Positions 1 to 7,747 of a stretch of DNA of 64,000 nucleotides are shown here, piece after piece (the first letter of the stretch is position 1; every line of letters begins with the position of its first letter). The position numbers and the translations under genes are program-made. The notes beneath the pieces are model-generated. The model saw only the letters and a program-made list of their open reading frames with translations. It made no database searches and had not been told where the DNA came from. The stretch comes from Flavobacteriales bacterium (GTDB lineage: Bacteria > Bacteroidota > Bacteroidia > Flavobacteriales_D > Sanyastnellaceae). The stretch spans positions 1-64,000 of the forward strand of contig JANQWV010000044.1 of the NCBI GenBank assembly GCA_030729695.1, written 5' to 3'.

Positions 1-580
1 GTGAAATTTGACTCACCCAGAACGAAGGTACACGCGCAGGTGTTGCACTGCGAACAGTCAACAAGCTATCGGCAGCATTCATGATTAAGAACGCCTTCAT
101 TAAAAGGATTTCTGTAATCAAGATAATGTTTGCATCGCGCTTCGGCCATTGCTTTATTTCTGGAGATTGGAATCGCTTGATCTTCCCGAAGTTTCTTCTG
201 ATTAAAAAAACGACACAAGCGATAATTACCAATCCCGCAAGTACTTCGAACAGATTAATTAAAAGTCTGTAGTAGCCTCTAAATCCAACAAACGAGCGGT
301 GCTCACCTGTAAGTCCGTCTACGATAATTTCAATCAATTCAATATTAATCACGACGAAACCAACGTAGAGAATGAGGTGCATGAGCGCAACAAACGGACG
401 CGAAAACATTTTCCCTTGTCCGAAAGCCACGAGTATCATGGTTTTTAGACGTTCGCCTTTGCGGTCGGTTTCAGGACCTTTTTGTCCGAGGAGAATGTTT
501 CCCTTTACAAACTGATATCTTTTGAAGATGAAGAATCCGGCAACGGTCAGTAATAATGCGAATATGATTTGAGAGATCAT
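1..580 (-). CDS. (Fe-S)-binding oxidoreductase, N-terminal membrane part (runs off left edge)
   Basis: An open frame starts at ATG 580 and stays open to the window edge (193 codons). The protein begins MISQIIFALLLTVAGFF, a membrane segment. It then has conserved text such as GKMFSRPFVALMHLILYVGF and RDANIILITEILLMKAFLIM, giving several membrane helices. This matches the N-terminal membrane domain of the heterodisulfide-reductase-like Fe-S proteins of Bacteroidota. Their cysteine-rich CCG domains would lie beyond the edge, so the cluster ligands are not visible. It follows the MCE gene by 28 nt on the same strand, an arrangement I recall as common in this phylum. The likely role is electron transfer at the inner membrane; the substrate is unknown. 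Confidence 0.75.
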   Translation of the reverse strand, partial: MISQIIFALLLTVAGFFIFKRYQFVKGNILLGQKGPETDRKGERLKTMILVAFGQGKMFSRPFVALMHLILYVGFVVINIELIEIIVDGLTGEHRSFVGFRGYYRLLINLFEVLAGLVIIACVVFLIRRNFGKIKRFQSPEIKQWPKRDANIILITEILLMKAFLIMNAADSLLTVRSATPARVPSFWVSQIS

Positions 581-608
581 AAATGATTTCGATTTTTAAA
601 TTGAAGAA

Positions 609-1658
609 TTACTTGCCACTTTTTTCTTGAATCATTTGATCAATGATTTTTTTCATGTCTTCCAATTCCGATTTAGAAAATTTGTCTGCGTCACGTCTTC
701 CGAACAACGAAAATCCAACATAACTCTTCGGGTGGTTGCGCATGTCGTCTAACAATAAGTCGAGACTGTGTGTGGCGTTTACCAATTCGTGGTGAAGGCT
801 GTCGTTGTTTACGAGTTTGCCGAGCGTGCCTTGACCGCTGTTCACTTTAGTCATGACTTCTTCAAAATGTCCCATGGCTTGGTCTACTTTGTAAAGAGTA
901 GTCGTTAAGCGAATACGCGAAAGGGTGTCGGTGAATTGGGTGATGTTTTTAATGGCTTGGTCAATGCGTTCATTGTTTGCTTTGAGCGTATTGGTTAGCG
1001 TTTGTGCGTTTCCAATTATTTCAGCGACTTTTCCGCCGTTGTTGGCAATAAGTCCGTTCAAATTCGCAGAGGTAGACTCAAGATTGTTCATGGTGCGTTG
1101 CAACGAACTGAATAGAGAAGGAAGCCCTTCAGCACCCGAATTGCTTAGTGTGCGTTGAAGACTTGCCAATACACTGTCTACGTGTTGAAATATTTCGGTA
1201 GACTTTTGTTTGATTGGGTCGATTTCATTTTTCAATGTTTCGGCTAGACCTTTTTCAATAGAAGCAAATAAGGTGTCTTTTGTGTTGGCCATGACCGAGC
1301 TGTCGCCCAAAACAATTTGAATGGCTTTTCCGCCGAAGAAATCAGAGTCGTAAATTTTAAGTTGAGAATCTTTCGGAACAGCAACATCTGCATCGTTAAG
1401 CACCACTTCAACGACCAATCTGCCTGAACCGTTCGATTCAAGCTCGATGCTTTTGACAATACCGATTTTAAAACCGTTGATGATTACTGGGCTGGAGACT
1501 TCCAATCCGCTAATTTCATCGTAGATGGCGTAGTATCTCGTTTGGGTTGAAAAGATATTTACGCCTTTTAAAAAACTTACTCCGAAATACACCAGCGCAA
1601 GAATCACAATGACTACAGCTCCAATGACTACTTCGTTGCGTGCTTTTTTACCGCTCAT
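609..1658 (-). CDS. MCE/MlaD family lipid-transport protein
   Basis: 349 aa. A single membrane anchor lies at about residues 8-30 (NEVVIGAVVIVILALVYFGV). The MCE domain follows at about 37-115, with the typical text YYAIYDEISGLEVSSPVIIN and GFKIGIVKSIEL. A long, mostly helical region (about 130-340) follows, as in single-MCE proteins that form periplasmic rings or tunnels. By family, MlaD-like proteins move phospholipids between the inner and outer membranes with an MlaE/MlaF ABC transporter; no such partner genes are visible here. The start overlaps the amidase stop by 4 nt (ATGA), so translational coupling is likely. The next gene downstream is the Fe-S oxidoreductase. Confidence 0.9.
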   Translation of the reverse strand: MSGKKARNEVVIGAVVIVILALVYFGVSFLKGVNIFSTQTRYYAIYDEISGLEVSSPVIINGFKIGIVKSIELESNGSGRLVVEVVLNDADVAVPKDSQLKIYDSDFFGGKAIQIVLGDSSVMANTKDTLFASIEKGLAETLKNEIDPIKQKSTEIFQHVDSVLASLQRTLSNSGAEGLPSLFSSLQRTMNNLESTSANLNGLIANNGGKVAEIIGNAQTLTNTLKANNERIDQAIKNITQFTDTLSRIRLTTTLYKVDQAMGHFEEVMTKVNSGQGTLGKLVNNDSLHHELVNATHSLDLLLDDMRNHPKSYVGFSLFGRRDADKFSKSELEDMKKIIDQMIQEKSGK

Positions 1659-2809
1659 TTCTGAATTTTTTTAAGGGCTTCTTCGTTGCTAATTCGGATG
1701 CCATTTTCGAAGGCGACAACGAATGCTCCGCTGAATCCAGCATCGCGAAGAATCTTTTGATTCTTCTTGGCGTCGTCTAAACTTCGAGTGCTTCCCACTA
1801 GGTACTTGTGTGCGCCGTTGCTAAGGTATTCCTCAATTCTGACTAAACCTTTAAATTGATTTGATTTTTTTTGAATAGGGGTGGCGGAACTGAGTATTTG
1901 AACTTTAAACGCCACTTGTTCCGCAGGAATCTCTTCCCAAATAAGTCCTTCAAAGGCATTGTGCTGGATTGGTTGCTCAACAACAGCGGTCGGTGTTGGA
2001 AGATTCGTAGGTTGAATGTTGAAAAGTTTGCTTTGGTAATCAACGAAAGCGCGGTACACTGCAGAACTCAATTCATCCTTCGCCGCTTTGCTTTGCAGGT
2101 AGTCCTCCTCTTTGTGATTGGAAAGGAATCCCAACTCAATGAGAATACTTGGCATGTTGGTGAAGGTGATGACGTAATAAGGCGCTTGCTTCACGCCGCG
2201 ATTTTTTCTGCCCAATTTCACGAATTCATCTTGAACGTTTTTCGCAAGAAGAATGCTCTTGTCTTGGTAAATGTTTTCGCGAAGGCTCATGGCAATGTAC
2301 GTGTCTGGATTATTCGGGTCGAAACCGTCGTAATCTTTACTACCGTTGCTCTCCAAATAGATGGAAGCGTTTTCGCGCATGGCATTTCGCAAACTCTCTT
2401 CCGATTTGTGCAATCCCATAACGAAGGACTCGGAGCCTGATGCTTCGGTATTGGGATTGGCGTTGCAGTGAATACTTATAAAAAGGTCGGCGTTGTTCGA
2501 ATTGGCAATCTCTACGCGACGCTTCAGCGTTGGGAAGGTGTCGCCTGTTCTTGTATAAACAACTTTAACATTGGGGTAGTTCTGCTCAATGAGTTTTCCC
2601 ACTTTAAGGGTTACGTCTAATGCAATGTCTTTTTCCGAAGTCTTGTATCGCCCAGTTCCCAAGGTTCCAGGATCTTTGCCGCCATGTCCCGCGTCAAGCA
2701 CAACAATAAACTTTTTATCTATCGTTACTACTTTCTTCGAAATGCGATACGCCGAACCTAAAGTGAAAACCAGTGCCACTAAAAAAATGTACAGTATTTT
2801 TTTGTGCAT
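1655..2809 (-). CDS. N-acetylmuramoyl-L-alanine amidase with C-terminal SPOR-like domain
   Basis: 385 aa from the chosen start. It has a signal/anchor segment (MHKKILYIFLVALVFTLGS) and an Amidase_3 domain with the zinc ligands in VLDAGHGGKDPGT, the Glu in SEKDIAL, the His in SIHCNAN and the catalytic Glu in ILIELGFLSN. The C-terminal part (AFKVQILSS ... YKY-like HKYLVGSTRSLDDA ... FVVAFENGIRI) reads like a SPOR peptidoglycan-binding domain. It cuts the amide bond between MurNAc and the stem peptide during cell separation. The frame is open upstream to 2926, but a TAnnTTTG element at 2873-2880 lies inside that extension. Start 2809 gives the best signal peptide; 2845 (MLNIREN) is the alternative. 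The gene is divergent from lptD and coupled to the MCE gene. Confidence 0.9.
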   Translation of the reverse strand: MHKKILYIFLVALVFTLGSAYRISKKVVTIDKKFIVVLDAGHGGKDPGTLGTGRYKTSEKDIALDVTLKVGKLIEQNYPNVKVVYTRTGDTFPTLKRRVEIANSNNADLFISIHCNANPNTEASGSESFVMGLHKSEESLRNAMRENASIYLESNGSKDYDGFDPNNPDTYIAMSLRENIYQDKSILLAKNVQDEFVKLGRKNRGVKQAPYYVITFTNMPSILIELGFLSNHKEEDYLQSKAAKDELSSAVYRAFVDYQSKLFNIQPTNLPTPTAVVEQPIQHNAFEGLIWEEIPAEQVAFKVQILSSATPIQKKSNQFKGLVRIEEYLSNGAHKYLVGSTRSLDDAKKNQKILRDAGFSGAFVVAFENGIRISNEEALKKIQK

Positions 2810-2872
2810 CTGCTGTAAGGGTTTATTTTCTCGAATGTTTAGCATAGCTTTGACACGTAAACGCAATTTAAA

Positions 2873-2880
2873 CAAAACTA
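2873..2880 (-). promoter_or_regulatory. Bacteroidota -7 element (TAGTTTTG) for the amidase-MCE operon
   Basis: A perfect TAnnTTTG match, 27 nt before ATG 2845 and 63 nt before ATG 2809. No clear -33 TTTG is seen. It lies inside the longest possible amidase frame and so argues against the upstream starts (2926 and 2899). Confidence 0.45.
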
Positions 2881-2897
2881 TTTTTCTTTGTGAAGGC

Positions 2898-5417
2898 ATG
2901 AACTTCCGACGCGCTCTAATTTTCACGTGTGTGGTGTTGATAAGCTCCTTATTGAACCCGCTGTCTGCGCAGTCTGATACCTTGTCGCCAATGCCTTCCG
3001 ATACCCTTTATTTTTCTTCCGAAGATCAGGCCATGGAAGAGGTTCATTATTTCGGGAAGGACAGCACGGTGATGGATTTGATTAATGATCGCGTGTATTT
3101 ATTTGGATTGGGTTCCTATGTTACATACGGAGATTTAGAGTTAAAAGCGGGATACATCGCTTTTTCATTGACCGATAACATTGCTTTCGCGAGGGGATTC
3201 AAAGATTCGTTGGGTGTTTATACGGGAAGGCCCGTGTTTACTCAAGGAGAGACCTCGTTCGAAGAAGATTCTTTGGGCTATCATTTCAAATCGAAAAGAG
3301 GAATTAGTTACGGCGTTCGCACGGAAGAGTCTGACGCGTATTTGCATACTGCCATTTCGAAGATGCAGGTAGACAAGACCATTCACATTCGAAAAGGAAA
3401 ATTCACCACGTGTTCGAATCCGAATCCGCATTTCCATTTTCAATTGTCGAAGGCCATTATTATTCCGAATGAAAAGATTGTGAGTGGTCCGCTATACTTG
3501 CAATTCAGGAAAGTGCCGGTACCGTTGGGATTGCCGTTTGGATTCTTTCCGAATAAAAAAGAAAGCACGTATGGAATTTTAATCCCGGGATATGGAAATG
3601 GAAGGGCGAAGGGATTCTTCGTTCAGAACTTGGGATATTATTTTCCTATTAATGATCACATTGACACGAAGCTTTTGTTTGATGTTTATACGGGCGGGTC
3701 GTGGAGCATAAAGAATATTACGAACTACAAGAAGCGATACAAGTATCAAGGGTCTTTCAATATTTCAAGAACCATTAACAAAACAGGTTTCCGCGAGTTG
3801 CCGAATTATGTGCAGCAGTCGACCTTCAACATTCGTTGGACACATTCGCAAGACCCGAAGGCACGTCCGAACGAGTCTTTTAGCGCGAATGTGAATTTGG
3901 GAAGTTCTCAGAATTTCAGAAATAACTTGAACGCTACGCAACAAGATTTCTTAACGAGCACCTTCAACTCTGCGGTGCAATGGTCGAAGTCTTTTCCTGG
4001 AAAGCCTTTCTCGTTGGCGCTTTCAGCGAATCACACGCAGAACACGCAATCGCGATTGGTTCAGATTACTTTGCCATCTGCGGCGTTCAACGTGTCTCGT
4101 ATTAATTTGTTGAAGAAGGTCTTTCCGAAATCTCCCATTGGAATTAACGCCTCGGTGAATACAGAGCAGCAGCTTTCGGCTTATGAGCAACAGTTTGGGC
4201 AATTGACCATGAGTGAATTATTGAACAAGGCAACCAGCGGGGTTCGCATGAATACTACGGCGAGCACATCTTGGAAGTTGGGACAGTTTTTGACTTTGAA
4301 TCCGAGTGCCACCTTCACGGGGTATGGCACCTGGAAAGTGGTTTCTCCGATTAGCGACGCGCAGTTGGATACGGTTGCTGGGTTCAAAGCAGCGGGAAAT
4401 TGGTCGACGCAGATATCGGCGGACACGCGTATTTACGGGACGTTTGTCCGTATGGGCGCGAAGAAGATTAAAGCGGTTCGTCACATGATTCAGCCGAGGG
4501 TGGGGTTTTCTTACACGCCTTATCAGAATTTCCAGCAGTTCGGTTATTACGGAGTGAATGGCGAGTTCTTGGGGTATTCGGCGTTCGATGCGGCGCGGTT
4601 TGCACCAACGAGTTCTTCTCAGACAGCGAACATGAATTTTTCTATTAATCAGAATATTGAAGCGAAGGTTCGCGATGAATCTTCAGCGAAGGTGTCGTAT
4701 AAGAAGGTGAAGATTATTGATAGTTTTAGAACCAGTACATCGCGCAATTTTATGGCCGATTCTATTCAGTGGAGCAACGTGAATTTCTCGGCCTTTACAT
4801 CGGTTGGAAAATTCTTAACCTTGAACTATTCGTCTTCTTACAGCATGTACGATCGCGATTCGCTGGGTCGGAAGATTGATACGTTTTTGAATGAATCGCG
4901 AAAAGGAATTGCGCGCATGGAAGGCACCAATTTAGCATTGGGAATTGTTGTGCGCAGCAAGCAGGCGAAGCCCAGTTCTAATCAGACAGCGGCTAATCCG
5001 GCTGTTGCGCCTCAGCAACAAGAGATTCTTTCTACCAACCAAGCGACGCTCATCGACTTCAATGTGCCTTGGAATTTGAGTGTGAATTACAACTTGCGCA
5101 TGAGTAAGAAGTGGTTGGTTGATCAACAGCGCGACAGTACGATATATACGCAGGCGATCACGTTCATGGGCGATGTTGCTTTCGCGAAACGCTTGGCGTT
5201 GAGCTTCAATGGAGGGTATGATTTTAATTCGAAGGAAATGACTACGACAACGGTTGGCCTTCACGTAGATCTTCACTGTTGGGAGTTAAGTGCGAACGTG
5301 GTACCGTTCGGACTTCGTCAGAGTTATTACATTCAGTTGAATATTAAATCTCCCTTACTGCAAGATCTGAAGTTGCAGAGACGCGGGAATTTGGGAGAGG
5401 AGACTTTGCTCTATTAG
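2898..5417 (+). CDS. lptD: LptD-like outer membrane LPS-assembly protein
   Basis: 839 aa from ATG 2898. The signal peptide MNFRRALIFTCVVLISSLLN ends near LSAQ. An OstA-like N-terminal region (about 40-210) contains NDRVYLFGLGSYVTYGDLEL, and a large beta-barrel follows. Family-typical text includes PFGFFPNKKESTYGILIPGY and NLGYYFPINDHIDTKLLFDV. LptD inserts lipopolysaccharide or lipooligosaccharide into the outer leaflet. The frame is open back to 2589, but that part is antisense to the amidase and unlike an N-terminus; the signal peptide fixes the start. The start codon overlaps a possible amidase ATG (2897-2899) on the other strand. A weak TTTCTTTG element ends 7 nt before the ATG. The length suits Bacteroidota LptD. 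Confidence 0.88.
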   Translation: MNFRRALIFTCVVLISSLLNPLSAQSDTLSPMPSDTLYFSSEDQAMEEVHYFGKDSTVMDLINDRVYLFGLGSYVTYGDLELKAGYIAFSLTDNIAFARGFKDSLGVYTGRPVFTQGETSFEEDSLGYHFKSKRGISYGVRTEESDAYLHTAISKMQVDKTIHIRKGKFTTCSNPNPHFHFQLSKAIIIPNEKIVSGPLYLQFRKVPVPLGLPFGFFPNKKESTYGILIPGYGNGRAKGFFVQNLGYYFPINDHIDTKLLFDVYTGGSWSIKNITNYKKRYKYQGSFNISRTINKTGFRELPNYVQQSTFNIRWTHSQDPKARPNESFSANVNLGSSQNFRNNLNATQQDFLTSTFNSAVQWSKSFPGKPFSLALSANHTQNTQSRLVQITLPSAAFNVSRINLLKKVFPKSPIGINASVNTEQQLSAYEQQFGQLTMSELLNKATSGVRMNTTASTSWKLGQFLTLNPSATFTGYGTWKVVSPISDAQLDTVAGFKAAGNWSTQISADTRIYGTFVRMGAKKIKAVRHMIQPRVGFSYTPYQNFQQFGYYGVNGEFLGYSAFDAARFAPTSSSQTANMNFSINQNIEAKVRDESSAKVSYKKVKIIDSFRTSTSRNFMADSIQWSNVNFSAFTSVGKFLTLNYSSSYSMYDRDSLGRKIDTFLNESRKGIARMEGTNLALGIVVRSKQAKPSSNQTAANPAVAPQQQEILSTNQATLIDFNVPWNLSVNYNLRMSKKWLVDQQRDSTIYTQAITFMGDVAFAKRLALSFNGGYDFNSKEMTTTTVGLHVDLHCWELSANVVPFGLRQSYYIQLNIKSPLLQDLKLQRRGNLGEETLLY

Positions 5418-5426
5418 AGCAAGAAT

Positions 5427-5551
5427 GTGCGAAGCACGAATGCCCGAAGGGCGAATGTCTGCGACTCATGTTACGAAGTAACGAATCTCTTCGAGGAATG
5501 TTACGAAGTAACGAATGTCTTTCAGACGAATGCTTCGCGAATGTCTTCAAC
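5427..5551. repeat. Array of GNA-triloop mini-hairpins, period about 15 nt
   Basis: Nine tiny inverted repeats, mostly separated by GAAT: GTGC-GAA-GCAC (5427-5437), GCCC-GAA-GGGC (5442-5452), GTC-TGC-GAC (5457-5465), GTTAC-GAA-GTAAC (5470-5482), CTC-TTC-GAG (5487-5495), GTTAC-GAA-GTAAC (5500-5512), GTCT-TTC-AGAC (5517-5527), GC-TTC-GC (5532-5538) and a decayed GTC-TTC-AAC (5543-5551). Loop centres fall near 5432, 5447, 5461, 5476, 5491, 5506, 5522, 5535 and 5547. The stems differ from unit to unit yet remain complementary. Read on one strand or the other, the loops are GAA or GCA, that is GNA. Both reading directions contain stops, so it is not coding. It lies downstream of lptD. I know no name for it. 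Confidence 0.7.
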
Positions 5552-5557
5552 GATTTT

Positions 5558-5640
5558 AACACAGTTCCAACAACGTAGTTCCAATTATGAATCCCGATAG
5601 CTATCGGGAGGAATTACGAAGTAGGAATTACGAAGTTCCA
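5558..5640. repeat. AACGNAGTT hairpins plus palindrome TCCCGATAGCTATCGGGA (repeat copy A)
   Basis: It contains AAC-ACA-GTT (5558-5566) and AAC-GTA-GTT (5572-5580), then a perfect 18-bp palindrome at 5592-5609 and two TTACGAAGT units. Positions 5572-5622 match 6190-6240 without gaps at 45 of 51 positions. I have seen the CCCGATAGCTATCGGG palindrome repeatedly in Bacteroidota intergenic DNA, but cannot confirm that here. It continues directly from the mini-hairpin array. Confidence 0.6.
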
Positions 5641-5714
5641 ATGCCCTTCACTGTCAATCAAGCTTGTAATTCCTTTTCTTGAATATACACAATACGTGAA
5701 AATGATTTTTGAAA

Positions 5715-6050
5715 TTAATACATCAAACTTTTTTTAGAAGCATTTCTCCATCCAGCTTGATTTTCGTACTGAACGAAAAAGATTTTTAAGTTCGCTTGGT
5801 TTTCATACTGAACAAAAAAGATTTTCTTTTTTGCTTGATTGGAATAATCGGTGAAGAACCACTTCCCTTCATTGGCGATTGCCTGATTTTCATACTTTAC
5901 CTTGAAGACTTTTAAGTCAGCTTGGTTTTCGTAATCGACAACAAAAACCTTCACGTCGGCCTGATTTTCATAATCAACAGAAAATACTTTTTGCGCTTTC
6001 ACTGCGCCAAAGGCGAACAACATGGTCGTAAGAACTAAGATTTTTTTCAT
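5715..6050 (-). CDS. DUF6150-family secreted protein with YENQA repeats
   Basis: 111 aa from ATG 6050. It has a signal peptide (MKKILVLTTMLFAFGAVKAQ) and then about six copies of a 13-residue unit of the form K-V-F-x-V-x-Y-E-N-Q-A-D-x (KVFSVDYENQADVK, VFVVDYENQADLK, VFKVKYENQA, WFFTDYSNQAKKK, IFFVQYENQANLK, IFFVQYENQAGW). I recall this pattern as DUF6150; the function is unknown. The unit alternates hydrophobic and polar residues and looks like a short beta-strand repeat, perhaps a solenoid. The frame extends upstream to 6146, but the signal peptide fixes the start. The gene sits alone between two copies of an intergenic repeat. Confidence 0.7.
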   Translation of the reverse strand: MKKILVLTTMLFAFGAVKAQKVFSVDYENQADVKVFVVDYENQADLKVFKVKYENQAIANEGKWFFTDYSNQAKKKIFFVQYENQANLKIFFVQYENQAGWRNASKKSLMY

Positions 6051-6167
6051 TGTATTCCTTTGATTCGTTGTTTTTCTTTTGTTGTCTTTTGTTGTAATGC
6101 TAATATAAAGGAAACAAATAGAAAGACACGGTGTTATTTGATTCAAGCAAGAGGTAAGAAAAGTTAT

Positions 6168-6240
6168 GAGAGGGGAAGAGAAGAATATTAACGCAGTTCC
6201 AATTATGAATTCCGATGGCTATAGGGAGGAATAGCGAAGT
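6168..6240. repeat. Purine tract plus repeat copy B
   Basis: The 16-mer GAGAGGGGAAGAGAAG at 6168-6183 is identical to 9297-9312. It is followed at 6190-6240 by a decayed copy of the 5572-5622 repeat (6 mismatches in 51), including AACGCAGTT and a broken palindrome, TTCCGATGGCTATAGGGA. The two copies bracket the DUF6150 gene in the same orientation. Confidence 0.6.
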
Positions 6241-6319
6241 TCACAGGCGAATATTTTTTATTCTTTGGCGATACTCTGAATTGTTCCCCTCCAAATTAAG
6301 TAGATATCATAGTTCAAAA

Positions 6320-6552
6320 TTATGAAATTACCATTTTAGTGGACAGGTAAAATTTTTCGTCGATCATTTTTTGAATCGAGGTGATGCGATAACAGCTATC
6401 ACCATTATTTATAAACCAACCATTTGAAGAACGGATCGGTTAAAAGTTGCCGCAACCTGAAACTTGTAAGTTCTCTTTTTTATTGTTGTTGTATGGCACC
6501 ATTCTGTATCATCTCCTCTACCTGTCAAAACTAGCAGATGACATGAACAGTG
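6320..6552 (-). pseudogene. Possible remnant of a small gene with a 1-nt frameshift
   Basis: The 557-nt gap 6051-6607 has no intact gene. On the minus strand an open frame from 6552 reads ...GRGDDTEWCHTTTIKKRTYK FQVAATFNR. After a shift near 6425-6440 it continues SNGWFINNGDSCYRITSIQK and MIDEKFYLSTKMVIS to a stop at 6320-6322. Together they would be about 78 codons if one base were added. No start codon is clear. The text looks protein-like but I recognise no family, and chance is a real alternative. Confidence 0.2.
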
Positions 6553-6607
6553 TCAACTTTCCCAAACGAAAGCGCGAAAGTTGAGTTGAATAAGATCTAC
6601 AGAGGTT

Positions 6608-7747
6608 TCAAGTTTGTTTATTTAATGTAGCTCGTAGCCATAAATAGCCAAGTGTCCCTGCTATGAGAGAGCCAATGAGGATTGCAATTTTTGATTGAGT
6701 GATTAGTTCATGATTGTCAAACGCAAGCAGCGTGATGAAGATTGACATTGTAAAGCCAATACCCGCAAGAAGCCCCACACCAATGATTTGTTTCCATTCC
6801 AAGTCTTTTGGTAATGCGCAAAGTCCAAGCGAAACCGTGATGAAACTTAAAAGAAAAATACCAAGAGGCTTCCCCACTATAAGTCCAACGAAAATTCCAA
6901 TGCTGTTTGATTGGGTTAAACCTGTGTGCCAGGCGCTGTCAATACTGATGCAAGTATTAGCCAATGCGAACAAAGGCAAAATAAAATATGCAACAGGTTT
7001 ATGAAGCCAATGCTGTAAAATGTAAGAAGGTGATTTTTCTCTTCCGCTACCAAATGGAATTGCAAATGCTAATAAAACTCCTGTGATAGAAGGGTGCACA
7101 CCTGACTGTAGCATAAAATACCACATAACAACACCACCAATGAGATAAGGAATAAGGTTGTGAAATTTTAATCTGTTTAAGATTAGTAAGATTCCGAAAA
7201 TACCAAGTGCTAAAAACAAATTTGTAAACGCTAATGTGCTTGTGTAGAAAATTGAAATAACAATGACTGCCCCCAGATCGTCAATAACCGCTATTGCCGT
7301 CAACAAAACTTTTAATGATGCAGGAACGCGATTGCCGAGAAGCGAAAGTATTCCGATTGCAAATGCAATGTCAGTAGCCATTGGAATACCTGCGCCTGCT
7401 TGTGTGTTTGTCCCGAAATTGAAAAGTAAAAACACTCCTGCTGGAACAATAATACCACCAATGGCAGCTACGATTGGAAGAGAAGCATTCTTTAAGTTTG
7501 AAAGCTCTCCGTTGTATATTTCGCGTTCAAGTTCCAAACCGATGAGCAAAAAGAAGATTGCCATTAGACCGTCATTAATCCAATGTGTGGCACTGTGTCC
7601 GCCAAATTGGAAGTGCCATAATTGAATGTAGTTGTCTTTCAGAAAAAAATTGGCAAGCAGAAGCGAAACTGCTGTGCAGAAAATAAGCAGAACGCCTCCT
7701 GCTTTTTCGCTTTCAAAAAATTCGTTGAATAGTCTACTTAGTTTCAT
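6608..7747 (-). CDS. nhaA: Na+/H+ antiporter NhaA
   Basis: 379 aa, the usual NhaA length, with about 12 membrane helices. The ion-binding motif AVIDDLGAVIVI (the paired Asp of helix V) is intact. Family text includes GLELEREIYNGELSN near residue 75, TDIAFAIGILSLLGNRVP, and GIGFTMSIFITLLAF near the C-terminus. It exports Na+ (or Li+) in exchange for H+, for salt and alkaline tolerance. Its start overlaps the end of the upstream antiporter gene by 14 nt, so the two are co-transcribed. Several lines here are AT-rich compared with the nuo genes (7201-7260 has 17 G/C in 60), and repeats flank the pair, so horizontal gain is possible. Confidence 0.95.
   Translation of the reverse strand: MKLSRLFNEFFESEKAGGVLLIFCTAVSLLLANFFLKDNYIQLWHFQFGGHSATHWINDGLMAIFFLLIGLELEREIYNGELSNLKNASLPIVAAIGGIIVPAGVFLLFNFGTNTQAGAGIPMATDIAFAIGILSLLGNRVPASLKVLLTAIAVIDDLGAVIVISIFYTSTLAFTNLFLALGIFGILLILNRLKFHNLIPYLIGGVVMWYFMLQSGVHPSITGVLLAFAIPFGSGREKSPSYILQHWLHKPVAYFILPLFALANTCISIDSAWHTGLTQSNSIGIFVGLIVGKPLGIFLLSFITVSLGLCALPKDLEWKQIIGVGLLAGIGFTMSIFITLLAFDNHELITQSKIAILIGSLIAGTLGYLWLRATLNKQT

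Noticed and set aside
180-230. Frameshift in the left-edge Fe-S gene at a run of A/T
   Set aside because: The plus strand has exactly seven A after ATT; with that count the minus-strand frame reads through into conserved family text without a break.
1871-2440. 189-aa open frame antisense to the amidase gene
   Set aside because: The opposite strand carries a clear amidase with catalytic residues; the antisense product has no recognisable motif or start context.
5427-5551. CRISPR array
   Set aside because: Units are 15 nt with self-complementary variable parts; there are no 25-40 nt repeats with unique spacers and no cas genes.
5344-5562. 72-aa minus-strand frame through the mini-hairpin array
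   Set aside because: It overlaps the lptD end, and its repetitive Arg/Ser/His text simply mirrors the hairpin units; other frames contain stops.
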